The translations under genes and the position numbers were made by a program. Under the pieces are notes generated by a model. The model saw only the letters and a list, made by a program, of their open reading frames with translations. It did no database searches and was not told the origin of the DNA. A DNA stretch of 64,000 bases, from assembly GCF_009828925.2 (NCBI RefSeq), contig NZ_WUTY02000002.1, positions 248,001 to 312,000 on the forward strand. Direction: 5' to 3'. This DNA comes from Methylicorpusculum oleiharenae. Its GTDB lineage: Bacteria > Pseudomonadota > Gammaproteobacteria > Methylococcales > Methylomonadaceae. Of the stretch, positions 1 to 8,456 are shown in pieces. The first letter of the stretch is position 1, and each line of letters starts with the position of its first letter.

Positions 1-816
1 AGTGACGGTAAAGAATCTTCGTTGAAAAATGTCGCTAATGCAATGGGACTGTTTCTTGCCAGGCGCCATCAACTTATCACTGGCATATTCGAACCGAAAG
101 ACTTTGGGCGAATTTCAATTACCCTTCCGGACAAAAACGCTCCAATACCGACCTTGAAACAGGAAGATATCGACGAGTATTCAACGTCTCCGGAATGGAT
201 CAATTACATGGCCAAAATGATTATCAAGGCATCCAGTAGCGGAGAACGAGTAGTGGCACTAACACTGTCCTATCGTGACACTCGACTGATTGCAGATGCC
301 ATAGACCAGCAACACGGAACTTTGTCATTGATCCAGCACACTGAATCCGATTCTACACAAGATCTGCTCAGTCAGTTTGCCGATACTGAAGGCGCAATCC
401 TGCTGTCACCGTCCTGCTGGGAAGGCGTGAATTTGCCAGGACTCGTCAAGAATTTGGTGATTACCCGCATACCGTTCACCCGTCCCGATCCAGTGCGTAT
501 TCAGATCACACGAGAAAATATGTCGAGACGAGGAGTATCTATGTCTAGCATCAAATCTATGCTTTATGCGACTTCGGTCTGTAGCACTCGCAGAAAACTG
601 CGACAAGCCATAGGCCGTGGCATCAGGCAAAAATCTGATGTTTGTAGGGTCTGGTTTGGTGATAAGAGAATCCATGAGCAGAATGGAAAGCTGCGCTTGG
701 ATTCCTGTTTGCCTAGCCGATTCCTTCCCGAACTGAAATCCGCTGACACATTCCTCCTGGACGGGTCAGTGTTGCATGCCGAAGTAGAAGAGAAGCCAAA
801 ATCTTTGGTGTGGTAA
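1..816 (+). CDS. DinG-like superfamily 2 DNA helicase, C-terminal part (5' end outside window)
   Basis: The reading frame is open from base 1, so this is the C-terminal part of a longer gene; the TTG at 22 is not taken as the start. The translation has the end of an XPD/DinG-type (DEAD_2) helicase: a motif V region (SPSCWEGVNLPG, about residue 130) and a motif VI (QAIGRGIRQ, about residue 195) with the arginines that contact ATP. Such helicases unwind DNA 5' to 3'; DinG acts on R-loops and repair intermediates. The N-terminal Walker A and any FeS cysteines are outside the window, so exact subfamily is unknown. A RecG-like helicase follows after 91 bases on the same strand, which suggests a two-helicase module. 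Confidence 0.8.
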   Translation, partial: SDGKESSLKNVANAMGLFLARRHQLITGIFEPKDFGRISITLPDKNAPIPTLKQEDIDEYSTSPEWINYMAKMIIKASSSGERVVALTLSYRDTRLIADAIDQQHGTLSLIQHTESDSTQDLLSQFADTEGAILLSPSCWEGVNLPGLVKNLVITRIPFTRPDPVRIQITRENMSRRGVSMSSIKSMLYATSVCSTRRKLRQAIGRGIRQKSDVCRVWFGDKRIHEQNGKLRLDSCLPSRFLPELKSADTFLLDGSVLHAEVEEKPKSLVW

Positions 817-907
817 TTAGATTGGCAACAAAACCCAGTAAATACCCGTTTTTTCGTTAAAGTTACCATTCCTCGTAGAATTACACTGAAACATCACACG
901 TTTCTCC

Positions 908-2863
908 ATGGTCTCGACAAACACAAAATCATTACAAAAACTTAATCTTGGTCGATTAAAGTCATTAGGCATTTCTGCGCCTGAGTTTGCGCCATTTTTT
1001 CTTCCTACCAAATATGTTGATTTGAACCATGATCAACTAACCATCAACTTTACTGACTTACATGATGGTGACAAGCTGATTCTGTATGGGACGCTTATTG
1101 AATACTTGGTTCATCGTAATTCCGTTCCATCAAGAACGGTTGTCAAGCTGATAGATGAATCCGGCCATGAGATATCCGCTACATTCTTTGGAGATCCCAG
1201 AATTTATGCTGCCTATCTTGATGGCAATCTTCAGTGTAAGGTGTGCTTGTCTGGCCAGGTTGGCTATTACATGCAGTTTGCTCAACTTCGAAACCCATCC
1301 TTTATCGACCCAGCTTTGATTGGTCGTGTAATTCCTGTTTATCCTGGGAAGGCTAAAGTAATCAGTTCCGAGACAGTATTCCAGAAATTTCAGTATTATC
1401 TTCTGCCTTTGACTATTCCAATTGCAGCTAAATGGTTGCTGAAAAAACTAAAATGGTCTTCAGGTGAAGACACTCTGCGTCTATCCATTATGAAAGAGCT
1501 TCCTCCTAATCCTACGATAGAATCTCTTTTGAATGTCATTCATTTCCCACCTAGTGTGCGCCATGGACTACTTGCATGCCGCTTATTGAAGCTCATTGCG
1601 ACCTACGATGTATTGACCGGTGCCTGTGCGGAAACTTATCGAGAACGCACTATTCAATCAGCTCTTTATATTCCTAAAGAGACACTGGATTCGTTGCTAA
1701 CAGAAACTGATTTAAAACCCACTGAAGAACAACGTAATGTTATTACTGATATTTGTGCTGACATCGCTTCCGATCAACCAATGCTTAGATTACTGAGTGC
1801 CGATGTTGGTTTCGGAAAAACGTATGTGGCTGCAGCTGCCGGTGCCGCTGTTGTAAGAAATGGAGGTACCGTTATCTGGCTATGCCCAAACCAACCATTG
1901 GCTGTTCAAACGAGAGATAACATTGCATCTTGGTGGCCCGATTTAGCACCTGGACTTGTTGTTCACGATTCCGATGAGACGCAGGATTCCAAATTCTTAA
2001 TTGGAACAACAGCCTTGCATCACCGTCTGCCTAAGAATTTCCATCCGAATTTATTGGTCATCGACGAATCGCAAAAGTTCGGGACTTTGCAAAAGGATCA
2101 GCTAGCCGGACCAGCCACCAACATCCTCAATGCAACCGCCACTTGTATTCCTCGCACGGCAGCCTTGCTTGAATGGGGCGGCATGTCGGTTTCAAGACTG
2201 ACCAAGGCCCATGTCCAGAAGCAAATCAAGACCAGACTTGTGTCACCTAAATACCGGGAAGCTTTATTTGAATCCATCAAGCGTAATGTGCTTGCCGGAC
2301 ATCAAGCGTTGATTATCTATCCGCTCGCCAAATCCAAAGAAGAAGCAGCGATTGACAGAAAATCTGCTCAGGGCGCATTTGAACTTTGGTTTCGCCACTT
2401 TCCTGGACGGGTTCGATACATGCACGGCAAGTTGAAGGACGAAGAAAAGTTGGCTGCGATCGCGGCCATGAGAAATGATGAAGCCGACATCCTGATTAGC
2501 ACCATTGCCGTTGAGACCGGAATCGACTTGCCACGTCTTCGCCATGTCGCCGTGATTCATCCGGAAAGATTAGGCTTGAATACACTGCATCAAATCCGCG
2601 GTCGTGTTGCCAGACGAGGCGGGATTGGCCGGTGCGACTTATTTCTACCCAAAGACGTGGGTGAAGATTCCATGAAACGCCTCGAAATCCTCGTTAAATT
2701 CTCAGATGGATTTGATGTGGCCAACGAGAATATGAAACTGCAAGGCTTTGGCGACTTAGGGACCGATGGTACCTCGCAGTCAGGTCGATCCTTGAGTTTC
2801 ATTCCTGGTCACAAGCTTGACCATAAAGAGGTTGAGTGGGTTGCCGAAAGATGGCTGCCTTGA
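908..2863 (+). CDS. RecG-like ATP-dependent DNA helicase
   Basis: A 651-residue superfamily 2 helicase of RecG type. Residues about 50-140 look like the OB-fold wedge domain. A Walker A (DVGFGKT) lies near residue 298, motif II reads DESQ near 385 where RecG usually has DEQH, and motif VI (HQIRGRVARRG) is near 560. RecG remodels stalled forks and branched DNA. This protein is shorter than typical RecG (about 690 residues) and divergent, so it may be an accessory-element paralogue rather than the housekeeping enzyme. The start is the ATG at 908, with little Shine-Dalgarno character. It follows the DinG-like gene closely and probably shares its transcript. Confidence 0.8.
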   Translation: MVSTNTKSLQKLNLGRLKSLGISAPEFAPFFLPTKYVDLNHDQLTINFTDLHDGDKLILYGTLIEYLVHRNSVPSRTVVKLIDESGHEISATFFGDPRIYAAYLDGNLQCKVCLSGQVGYYMQFAQLRNPSFIDPALIGRVIPVYPGKAKVISSETVFQKFQYYLLPLTIPIAAKWLLKKLKWSSGEDTLRLSIMKELPPNPTIESLLNVIHFPPSVRHGLLACRLLKLIATYDVLTGACAETYRERTIQSALYIPKETLDSLLTETDLKPTEEQRNVITDICADIASDQPMLRLLSADVGFGKTYVAAAAGAAVVRNGGTVIWLCPNQPLAVQTRDNIASWWPDLAPGLVVHDSDETQDSKFLIGTTALHHRLPKNFHPNLLVIDESQKFGTLQKDQLAGPATNILNATATCIPRTAALLEWGGMSVSRLTKAHVQKQIKTRLVSPKYREALFESIKRNVLAGHQALIIYPLAKSKEEAAIDRKSAQGAFELWFRHFPGRVRYMHGKLKDEEKLAAIAAMRNDEADILISTIAVETGIDLPRLRHVAVIHPERLGLNTLHQIRGRVARRGGIGRCDLFLPKDVGEDSMKRLEILVKFSDGFDVANENMKLQGFGDLGTDGTSQSGRSLSFIPGHKLDHKEVEWVAERWLP

Positions 2864-3094
2864 CTGTTGTTCCGGAATACAAATGAGGGGACCTCAGTTG
2901 GATGTTTCAGGAAAGATGACATTGCTTAGATCCAAACCATGTTGGTTAAAGTTCTGGTTACTATGGCAATGAGTGAAAAATCACGCGGATTTACTGCCTA
3001 TAAATTCCCTTCAGTTGAGCCAGTATTGAAACACAAGCCCGATTCCAGTGCTGCTGGCAGAATTTCATAAGTTTGCGAACGGTACTGGCATATT

Positions 3095-3286
3095 GTGTTA
3101 AGTTCACCAATTACGCTGACTTCTGATGAAATGGCAATGGTGGCTGACTCATTGCAGGGTGCGTTCATTGATCCATTAATGGTGGATTACCTGCATGACG
3201 AAATAGCTGATATGAAAGATGATCTTAACCCAGGCGTCCGATTGCCTGAGTATGTGGCGTTATCCCGGTCTGTTTATCATGCATAA
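3095..3286 (+). CDS. small hypothetical protein (doubtful)
   Basis: A possible 63-residue acidic protein starting at TTG (3095); an internal ATG at 3129 would give a shorter product. No recognised domain or clear ribosome binding site. It sits between the RecG-like and GyrI-like genes, and the 230 bases before it show no other gene. It could be a remnant. It is listed because its amino-acid composition looks coding. Confidence 0.25.
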   Translation: MLSSPITLTSDEMAMVADSLQGAFIDPLMVDYLHDEIADMKDDLNPGVRLPEYVALSRSVYHA

Positions 3287-3403
3287 AATGTAGATTAAAC
3301 CGTTTAGAAAATCTGGTGCCGAGGCTCATTTTTGACAACTAGATTTAAAAAGTCGTAAGTTAGCCCGACCTGGATAATAACTTGTTACCCGCCAAAGACT
3401 GCC

Positions 3404-4018
3404 ATGTCGAAGATCGACCTCAAAAGAGAACTGAAACATCTATACAAGCCGCCGGCAAGGTCGGTAGCCACTGTTGACGTTCCGGCAATGCGTTTCCTAA
3501 TGATTGACGGACAAGGCGATCCAAACAACTCCACCGAGTACGCTGAAGCAGTCGAAGCATTGTTCTCCGTTTCCTACGTCACGAAATTTTCCGTGAAACG
3601 TTCGCTTTCTGCTGTCGATTATTCGGTGATGCCACTAGAGGGGCTTTGGTGGTCAGACGATTGGTCGTCGTTCACATCTGGGGACAGGTCGGCGTGGAAA
3701 TGGACTATGATGATCATGCAGCCCGATTTTGCGTCCGACGATGCAATCAGCGAAGCAATTGATCAGGTTCGCACTAAAAAGTCACTTAAGGCAATAGACC
3801 TACTGCGGCTCGAAAGTTTCACGGAAGGCTTGTGTGTTCAAACGCTCCATATTGGCCCGTTTTCCGATGAAGGCCCCACGATTGAACGCATACATACCTA
3901 CATCGAATCGAAGGCAAAACTACGTGGCAAACATCACGAAATCTATCTGTCCGACATACGACGTGCTGCACCGGCAAAATGGAAGACGGTGCTTCGTCAG
4001 CCCATGACGGTCGGGTAA
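3404..4018 (+). CDS. GyrI-like small-molecule-binding domain protein
   Basis: A 204-residue protein of the stand-alone GyrI-like (SOUL/GyrI fold) family, recognised from the N-terminal stretch with DVPAMRFLMIDGQGDPN followed by an EAVEALFSVSY segment, the central GLWW segment, and the closing HEIYLSDIRRAAPAKWKT. These proteins are thought to bind or hydrolyse small hydrophobic compounds and the length matches the full-length family. No operon partner is evident. The ATG at 3404 aligns with the expected family start, although the ribosome binding site is weak. Confidence 0.85.
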   Translation: MSKIDLKRELKHLYKPPARSVATVDVPAMRFLMIDGQGDPNNSTEYAEAVEALFSVSYVTKFSVKRSLSAVDYSVMPLEGLWWSDDWSSFTSGDRSAWKWTMMIMQPDFASDDAISEAIDQVRTKKSLKAIDLLRLESFTEGLCVQTLHIGPFSDEGPTIERIHTYIESKAKLRGKHHEIYLSDIRRAAPAKWKTVLRQPMTVG

Positions 4019-4381
4019 CAATGCGATGCAACGGAGCGAAAATGGCGTTCCGATTTTTCCTTAAAGTCAAGATTAAAAGAATTGATTGAAATGGCCGCAG
4101 TCATTCAGGATTCCTCCAGAATATTAGGCCGCATTCCCCACACAGTTATTTACTTGAATCGACACCTAGACGCCTCCACCACCTATCTTCTGCTCGATGC
4201 ATTACCCTGGTTACCCTCCACCAAACAAAAACATTTAACCGGTTTCTTCTTGCTATATTCCGCAACCTCTTTACCAGGCGCCACGCCTCAACATCCAATA
4301 ACCCTGTTTTTCTTGAAAAAAAATGCTCCATAATCCCTTACTCAATTATTGTTAAGTGCTCAACTCGTTTTTCTTTGTTTT
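4019..4381. other. intergenic region, no supported gene
   Basis: About 360 bases with weak open frames on both strands (4082-4333 plus, 4146-4331 minus). Neither has a recognisable domain or ribosome binding site. No terminator or RNA gene was recognised. Confidence 0.4.
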
Positions 4382-4831
4382 CTACTCGGTTTTTTTGACA
4401 TATTCTTCTTCGTTTCTGTGTCCTTTCGGACTCTCAAAAGAAGCATGTCTTTTACTTAACCACTCGGGCGAATTCAAGCGCTTATTGTTAGCCCGGTTAA
4501 ACGGATCATCCCATTCGACAAAATCTAATGGTTTCGGAATATCCACTCCCGAGGTGCAATATTTAATAAGGTCATCTTTTGTGACATAGGCAACGCCGCT
4601 AATATTTAAAGGGATTGGTTTTTTTTGTTCCCGAAGATAGCCCCAAAGATTGGACGCTTCCTGATATGCGCTGTCGTAGTCCAGCTCTTGGCCTGTGTTT
4701 TTTTTGAAATATTCAACTATTAAAGGGGCGAAGGTTTCCGCGAAGTCGTCCACGCTACCCATTTTTGCGGTTCTAAAGTCTCGCCTTAAATCAGGGTTTT
4801 TGTAGGTTAATCCTTCGTAAAGCTCTTTCAT
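4382..4831 (-). CDS. hypothetical protein, 149 aa
   Basis: A 149-residue mostly charged soluble protein with no recognised domain, signal peptide or membrane segment. The N-terminal half is acidic and helical in character; the C terminus is basic and rich in Lys, Arg and Glu. ATG start at 4831. The reading frame is long and clean with coding-like composition. It lies just outside the left inverted arm of the 5-8.5 kb unit and transcribes away from it. Function unknown. Confidence 0.6.
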   Translation of the reverse strand: MKELYEGLTYKNPDLRRDFRTAKMGSVDDFAETFAPLIVEYFKKNTGQELDYDSAYQEASNLWGYLREQKKPIPLNISGVAYVTKDDLIKYCTSGVDIPKPLDFVEWDDPFNRANNKRLNSPEWLSKRHASFESPKGHRNEEEYVKKTE

Positions 4832-4902
4832 GGTTTTAATGCTCTAGTTTTATTTTAATCTTAAGATTTAACAAGGCAAAAAGCCAGAAAAAGAAGAGGT
4901 TC

Positions 4903-5039
4903 TGTTGCCGGTTAAACCTACCAGAGCACTTCTGTTGCCAGTCAAACCTACCGTTGTGGCTGGTAGATAGCTCAATCGATTTGCCAAGTTTTCTGCAGAT
5001 GCCGATTAAATCTACTGCTAGCTGCCAGTTATACCTACT
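4903..5039 (+). repeat. array of degenerate direct repeats, core TGCCGGTTAAACCTACT
   Basis: At least four same-strand copies with TGCC at 4906, 4936, 5000 and 5023. Spacing is irregular (30, 64, 23 bases). A further good copy lies beyond the right arm at 8457-8477, preceded by a partial copy ending in ACACCTACT. The irregular spacing argues against CRISPR. The array abuts the left inverted arm. Confidence 0.7.
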
Positions 5040-5207
5040 TGTAGCGGCTTGCAATCAAAAATCCCCAAACCAGCAATCAGCGCAATTTTCGACCGGAATT
5101 AATTGCAACTGACAGTCGCTCAAACCGAGAGTATCTGCAACTGAACCTGCAATCATTCGTGCTGACCTGCAATCATCGGCCGTAAACCGACATTATTTGC
5201 AACTGAA
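5040..5207. repeat. left inverted arm of the 5-8.4 kb unit
   Basis: The reverse complement of this segment aligns over its whole length with 8280-8449 at roughly 80 percent identity by eye. Both arms start (inside) with TTTCAGTTGCAAATAAT and end (outside) with a GCTACA/GTTACA-like sequence. Inside each arm are degenerate repeats of the type GATTGCAGGT and AGTTGCAnnTAAT followed by a GGTTT block. Multi-site terminal arms like this are typical of protein-bound element ends. No recombinase lies between the arms. Confidence 0.8.
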
Positions 5208-5321
5208 ATATGTCACTGGTCATCGGCGGCAGCCGGCCAGTTGTTGCCTGACGCCATTGGCTGCTTTGTGGCGATGAATAACACTTAATCGAGACTATTT
5301 GCAAAATACAACTCAACTTGC

Positions 5322-5362
5322 GTAAACATGTTAAGCATTGTTACAATGATCTACATGTTTAC
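5322..5362. promoter_or_regulatory. 41-bp nested symmetric operator upstream of the DUF4268 gene
   Basis: GTAAACATGT at 5322-5331 is mirrored perfectly by ACATGTTTAC at 5353-5362, and inside it CATTGT at 5336-5341 is mirrored by ACAATG at 5343-5348. All share one centre at base 5342; only the two four-base spacers break the symmetry. It ends 13 bases before the probable ATG at 5376. The downstream protein begins with a ribbon-helix-helix-like segment, so autoregulation through this site is a reasonable inference. Confidence 0.75.
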
Positions 5363-5375
5363 AGATGAGGTTGTT

Positions 5376-5936
5376 ATGTGTCCTGTTATACGAGTTTCAG
5401 ATAAATTATTCACAAGGCTAGAGAAATATGTAAAAGGTTTTGGCGACACCCCTTGTGCTGTGATTGAACGCATATTAGATGAATATGAGAATATTGAAAA
5501 AGATCAAAGAACACCACCAGATCAAGAACCAAATTCAACAAAAATTAAATTTTGGCAAGAATTTAGTGAATTCGCTATATCGAACAATGCACCGCTCCAA
5601 ATAAGGCCACCGACTCGGGATCAGTACTATTGCGACATTCGGATAGGACGGAGCGAATGCCATATATCGTTGACAGTTTTGACTAAAAAAAACCAGATTG
5701 GCTGTCAACTATACATCCCTAACAAAAAAACTCTTTTTAAAGAATTCCTTTCAAATAAAGAAACCATTGAGGAAAATCTGGCAATTGAAGGGCTGTTATG
5801 GGAAGAAAAAACAAATGCATGTCGCATACAGGCTTTTTTTCCGTTCGATTTCGAAAACCAAAACCGCGAAGATGGTTTTAAATGGTATCTAGAAACAGCT
5901 AACAAGTTTAAGGCTGTCTTTTCCAAAGAAAATTAA
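5376..5936 (+). CDS. DUF4268 protein with ribbon-helix-helix-like N terminus
   Basis: The ATG at 5376 is chosen because a GATGAGG ribosome binding site precedes it by five bases; the frame also opens earlier at 5328, but that start would lie inside the operator. This gives 186 residues. Residues 1-35 (IRVSDKLFTRLEKY...VIERILDEYE) resemble a short ribbon-helix-helix DNA-binding or dimerisation segment. The rest, from FWQEFSEFA on, matches DUF4268: the ECHISLTV strand, the NQIGCQLYI strand and the closing WYLETANKFKAVF helix. DUF4268 is often found at the C terminus of restriction-like or nuclease-associated proteins and its own activity is unknown. It is the first gene inside the left inverted arm. 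Confidence 0.8.
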   Translation: MCPVIRVSDKLFTRLEKYVKGFGDTPCAVIERILDEYENIEKDQRTPPDQEPNSTKIKFWQEFSEFAISNNAPLQIRPPTRDQYYCDIRIGRSECHISLTVLTKKNQIGCQLYIPNKKTLFKEFLSNKETIEENLAIEGLLWEEKTNACRIQAFFPFDFENQNREDGFKWYLETANKFKAVFSKEN

Positions 5937-6018
5937 GGTTGCAAACTTGGAATATAAAATACAGAGCCTTCAGTTCGTAGGAAGGGTATACGAATGAAAA
6001 TATCTATCAGAGTGAAAA

Positions 6019-6267
6019 ATGAGTAATTCAAGAGAATTTTTAGAACAAGAAATAAAGGCCGGTAGACTATTGCATACCAAAGGCAATACCCTAGGTATGA
6101 AAGATAGTAGCTGTAAACAATGCGAAACCATGTATATCAATGCGAGAGCCTTATTGAAAAAGGCAAAAGAACCTGAAGACAAGCCAGTAAGCTATGCAAT
6201 AGCGAGAGCCTTACTAGAGGGGTATTTAAAACCTAATTATGTAGTAGATATCAATGTTAAAAAATAA
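6019..6267 (+). CDS. hypothetical protein, 82 aa
   Basis: An 82-residue helical, charged protein with no recognised domain. It has a CxxC pair (CKQC) near residue 35 and repeated ARALL segments. The start at 6019 has a weak purine-rich site just upstream. It lies 82 bases downstream of the DUF4268 gene on the same strand and may be cotranscribed. Function unknown. Confidence 0.5.
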   Translation: MSNSREFLEQEIKAGRLLHTKGNTLGMKDSSCKQCETMYINARALLKKAKEPEDKPVSYAIARALLEGYLKPNYVVDINVKK

Positions 6268-6468
6268 CTGGTTTGTCTGCCGACGACTGACTCATGACCG
6301 TCCGATTTAGGAAAACGTAAAATCATAGCTGACCGGCAGTTGTGGGTCGCAGTCAGGCTTTTCAAATTGGTGAAACTTTGCCTTAGCCAACGTCAGCTTT
6401 GGAGTATTATTAAGGGGAGTTGAAACTTAATGTCAAAGTCGGAGTGAATAGATGATCAGTTCGTTAAA

Positions 6469-7269
6469 TTACTTAGCTCGAAGATACAAAACCTTATGAT
6501 CTGAACCTTCGATTTTTCTCTCTTCAATCACAAACAAATCCACCTTTGCCTTAACTAAATCCGAGAGTTTTTTGAATCCGAATAATCTAGAGTCGAAGTC
6601 TGGTTGTAATTTGGTCAAATAGCTCCCAAAAGTACCCAAATTAGCCCATCCCGAATCATCAATAGACTGATCTAATGCAGCCAAAAGAAATGCCTTTGGA
6701 AACTCAACATTGGGGTCCTTGATCTCTGGTTGGGGCCTAGGTATAGACTGCTCGCTTCCAGTTTTACCCAGAATAAGTGCCTGTTCAGTATCAAGTGAAG
6801 GTCGAAGTAACTCTGTTAAAATAAATTTGTGACAGGCATTCCGAAATGCCTCGGGAGTTTTTTGCTCTCCGAATCCAAAAACGGTGAGCCCTTCTTCCCT
6901 TAACCGCATCGCAAGACCTGTAAAGTCGCTGTCACTTGTAACCAAGCAAAATCCATCAAACTTACGTGTGTAGAGCAAGTCCATGGCGTCAATAATCATC
7001 GTGCTGTCTGTAGCGTTTTTTCCGGTTGTGTAGGCAAACTGCTGAATTGGTTTAATGGCATACTTTTGTAGAACTTTTTTCCATGATGAACTTGCCTGGG
7101 ATGTAAAATCGCCATAAATCCTTTTTACAGTGGCTTCGCCAAATCTTGCAATCTCAGCAAGGAGATTTTCAATAACAGCTGCTTGGGCGTTATCGGCATC
7201 AATTAAGACTGCCAAATGAAGTGTAGGCTCTTCTTGTTCTATTTTGGCTACCAATCTGGGTGAAATCAT
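6469..7269 (-). CDS. NYN (PIN-like) ribonuclease domain protein with OST-HTH/LOTUS domain
   Basis: A 266-residue protein. Residues about 15-150 form a LabA/DUF88-type NYN domain with the acidic positions expected for metal-dependent RNA cleavage: VLIDADNAQ near residue 22, the ATDSTMIIDAMDLL segment near 90, and LVTSDSDFTGLA near 115. The C-terminal part (about 195-266; FLLAALDQSIDDSGW...LYLRAK) resembles an OST-HTH/LOTUS RNA-binding module. This pairing is common in bacterial LabA-like proteins, whose targets are mostly unknown. It runs opposite to the DUF4268 gene. ATG at 7269; no strong Shine-Dalgarno. Confidence 0.85.
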   Translation of the reverse strand: MISPRLVAKIEQEEPTLHLAVLIDADNAQAAVIENLLAEIARFGEATVKRIYGDFTSQASSSWKKVLQKYAIKPIQQFAYTTGKNATDSTMIIDAMDLLYTRKFDGFCLVTSDSDFTGLAMRLREEGLTVFGFGEQKTPEAFRNACHKFILTELLRPSLDTEQALILGKTGSEQSIPRPQPEIKDPNVEFPKAFLLAALDQSIDDSGWANLGTFGSYLTKLQPDFDSRLFGFKKLSDLVKAKVDLFVIEERKIEGSDHKVLYLRAK

Positions 7270-7579
7270 TGTTTTTTAGTTCTGAAGTCAAGTAAAGTTT
7301 TGTCTCATCACAAAAAGAATAGTCCAAATGTTGCATTTGATTCATGGCGATTTATAAAGTTTGTGAGGATTAGTTGGCCATGTCTGGTTCGATTCGTCTC
7401 TTATTCTCAGGTTAATGTCCGCCTCTTCAGCCAGGCAATAGATAGGCTGGGTTGGACGACGAATCAAGGTTAACAGTCCTCAGTTCTTTGGCGTTGATCT
7501 GCCCATCATATAGATGGAGTAGGCTGTTTTCTATTGTGGTAACAAAAGATTAAAATGGCGGCTGATACACGACAGTTTG
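7270..7579. other. intergenic region, nothing recognised
   Basis: About 310 bases between the NYN gene and parE, both on the minus strand. The NYN promoter must lie upstream of 7269 in this stretch. No gene, terminator or repeat identified. Confidence 0.4.
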
Positions 7580-7867
7580 TTATAGCCAGTCTTCCGTGCC
7601 CTGATAGCCTAAGATAGCCATGATTTCGACTATGTCGCCATTGATCCGGTAATAAATGCTGTCGGAGCCATACACACTACGCCTATATCCTGCACGGATA
7701 GAGTCAACGGCCTGATATAAATAAGGTTGTTCTGCGATTAGTGCAAAACGATCAAGCATCCCTTGATGATATTGATCGGCTCTCTGATTTCCGTGCGTGT
7801 TAACGCCGTATAACCAGATTCTCTTCAAATCGGTGCGGGCTTTTTTCGAAAGTTTATAACAGCCCAT
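7580..7867 (-). CDS. parE: ParE-family toxin
   Basis: A 95-residue RelE/ParE superfamily toxin: YKLSKKARTDL at the start, the central ADQYHQGMLDRFALIAEQPYL helix pair, and the closing GYRRSVYGSDSIYYRI strands with a late VEIMAILGYQ. ParE toxins poison DNA gyrase. The start at 7867 overlaps the last 14 bases of parD, the usual coupled arrangement; an ATG 15 bases upstream (7882) is the alternative. The complete fold and intact antitoxin suggest a working pair that would stabilise the 5-8.4 kb unit. Confidence 0.88.
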   Translation of the reverse strand: MGCYKLSKKARTDLKRIWLYGVNTHGNQRADQYHQGMLDRFALIAEQPYLYQAVDSIRAGYRRSVYGSDSIYYRINGDIVEIMAILGYQGTEDWL

Positions 7868-8105
7868 CTTGCCGTGCTTCATCCTTGAAGTTAGCCAATA
7901 AATCTTCCGGCTGCTCGTCGATAAAACCACTTCGTTCCGCTTTAATCAGTTCAGAACGAATATGCTCTATTTCAAGCTGCCGCCGCCGTGCTTGTCTAAT
8001 TAAGTCGTTAATCGCTTCGCTCTTACTGCTGTACTCTGCACTGGCAACTTGAGCCTTCAACCATTCGTCGTTGGGTTCCGATACGGATATGCTTTGCCTT
8101 ACCAT
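7854..8105 (-). CDS. parD: ParD-family antitoxin (ribbon-helix-helix)
   Basis: An 83-residue CopG/ParD-type antitoxin. The N terminus (MVRQSISVSEPNDEWLKAQV) is the ribbon-helix-helix; the helix SSKSEAINDLIRQA is typical of ParD; the acidic C terminus would wrap the toxin. ATG at 8105 is preceded by AAAGG. ParD proteins repress their own promoter; the upstream sequence carries AACATGTT (8122-8129), part of a 14-base stretch shared with the DUF4268 operator at the other end of the unit. Overlaps parE. Confidence 0.88.
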   Translation of the reverse strand: MVRQSISVSEPNDEWLKAQVASAEYSSKSEAINDLIRQARRRQLEIEHIRSELIKAERSGFIDEQPEDLLANFKDEARQDGLL

Positions 8106-8279
8106 TGTCTGACCTTTCAAAAACATGTTAAACACCAATATAGCACCAATTTTGCACCGCATAAAACAAAAATGCAGCGTCCAAAAAACGGAGGTTTTCT
8201 GGACGCCTTGGTGGTGTGCCTAACATTGACTTAACAGACCCTAATCGGATGCCCTAAACCGTACTGGTCGAGGCTGCCG

Positions 8280-8449
8280 TTTCAGTTGCAAATAATCCTG
8301 GTTTGCGGCGGATGATTGCAGGTTGATGTGATTGGTTTGCAGGTTCAGTTGCAAATAATCTCGGTTTAAACGCCAGTTAGTTGCATTTAATCGCGGTCGA
8401 AAAATCCGCTGATTGCAGGTTTTTGGGTTTTCAATTGCAGGTTGTTACA
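8280..8449. repeat. right inverted arm of the 5-8.4 kb unit
   Basis: Inverted partner of 5040-5207. Contains TTTCAGTTGCAAATAAT at the inner end, two GGTTT-containing repeats, and the segment GCTGATTGCAGGTTTTTGGG which mirrors the left arm with a few substitutions. The two arms enclose 3.07 kb. Confidence 0.8.
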
Positions 8450-8456
8450 CCTACTG

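Noticed and set aside
4082-4333. Open frame on each strand
   Set aside because: No domain, no ribosome binding site and low complexity; treated as chance.
4903-5040. CRISPR-like array of TGCCGGTTAAACCTACT repeats
   Set aside because: Spacing is irregular (23-64 bases), copies are degenerate, and no cas gene is seen.
4880-5340. Integron attC sites (GTTAAAC resembles the GTTRRRY core)
   Set aside because: No matching partner core or full attC fold could be found, and no integrase is present.
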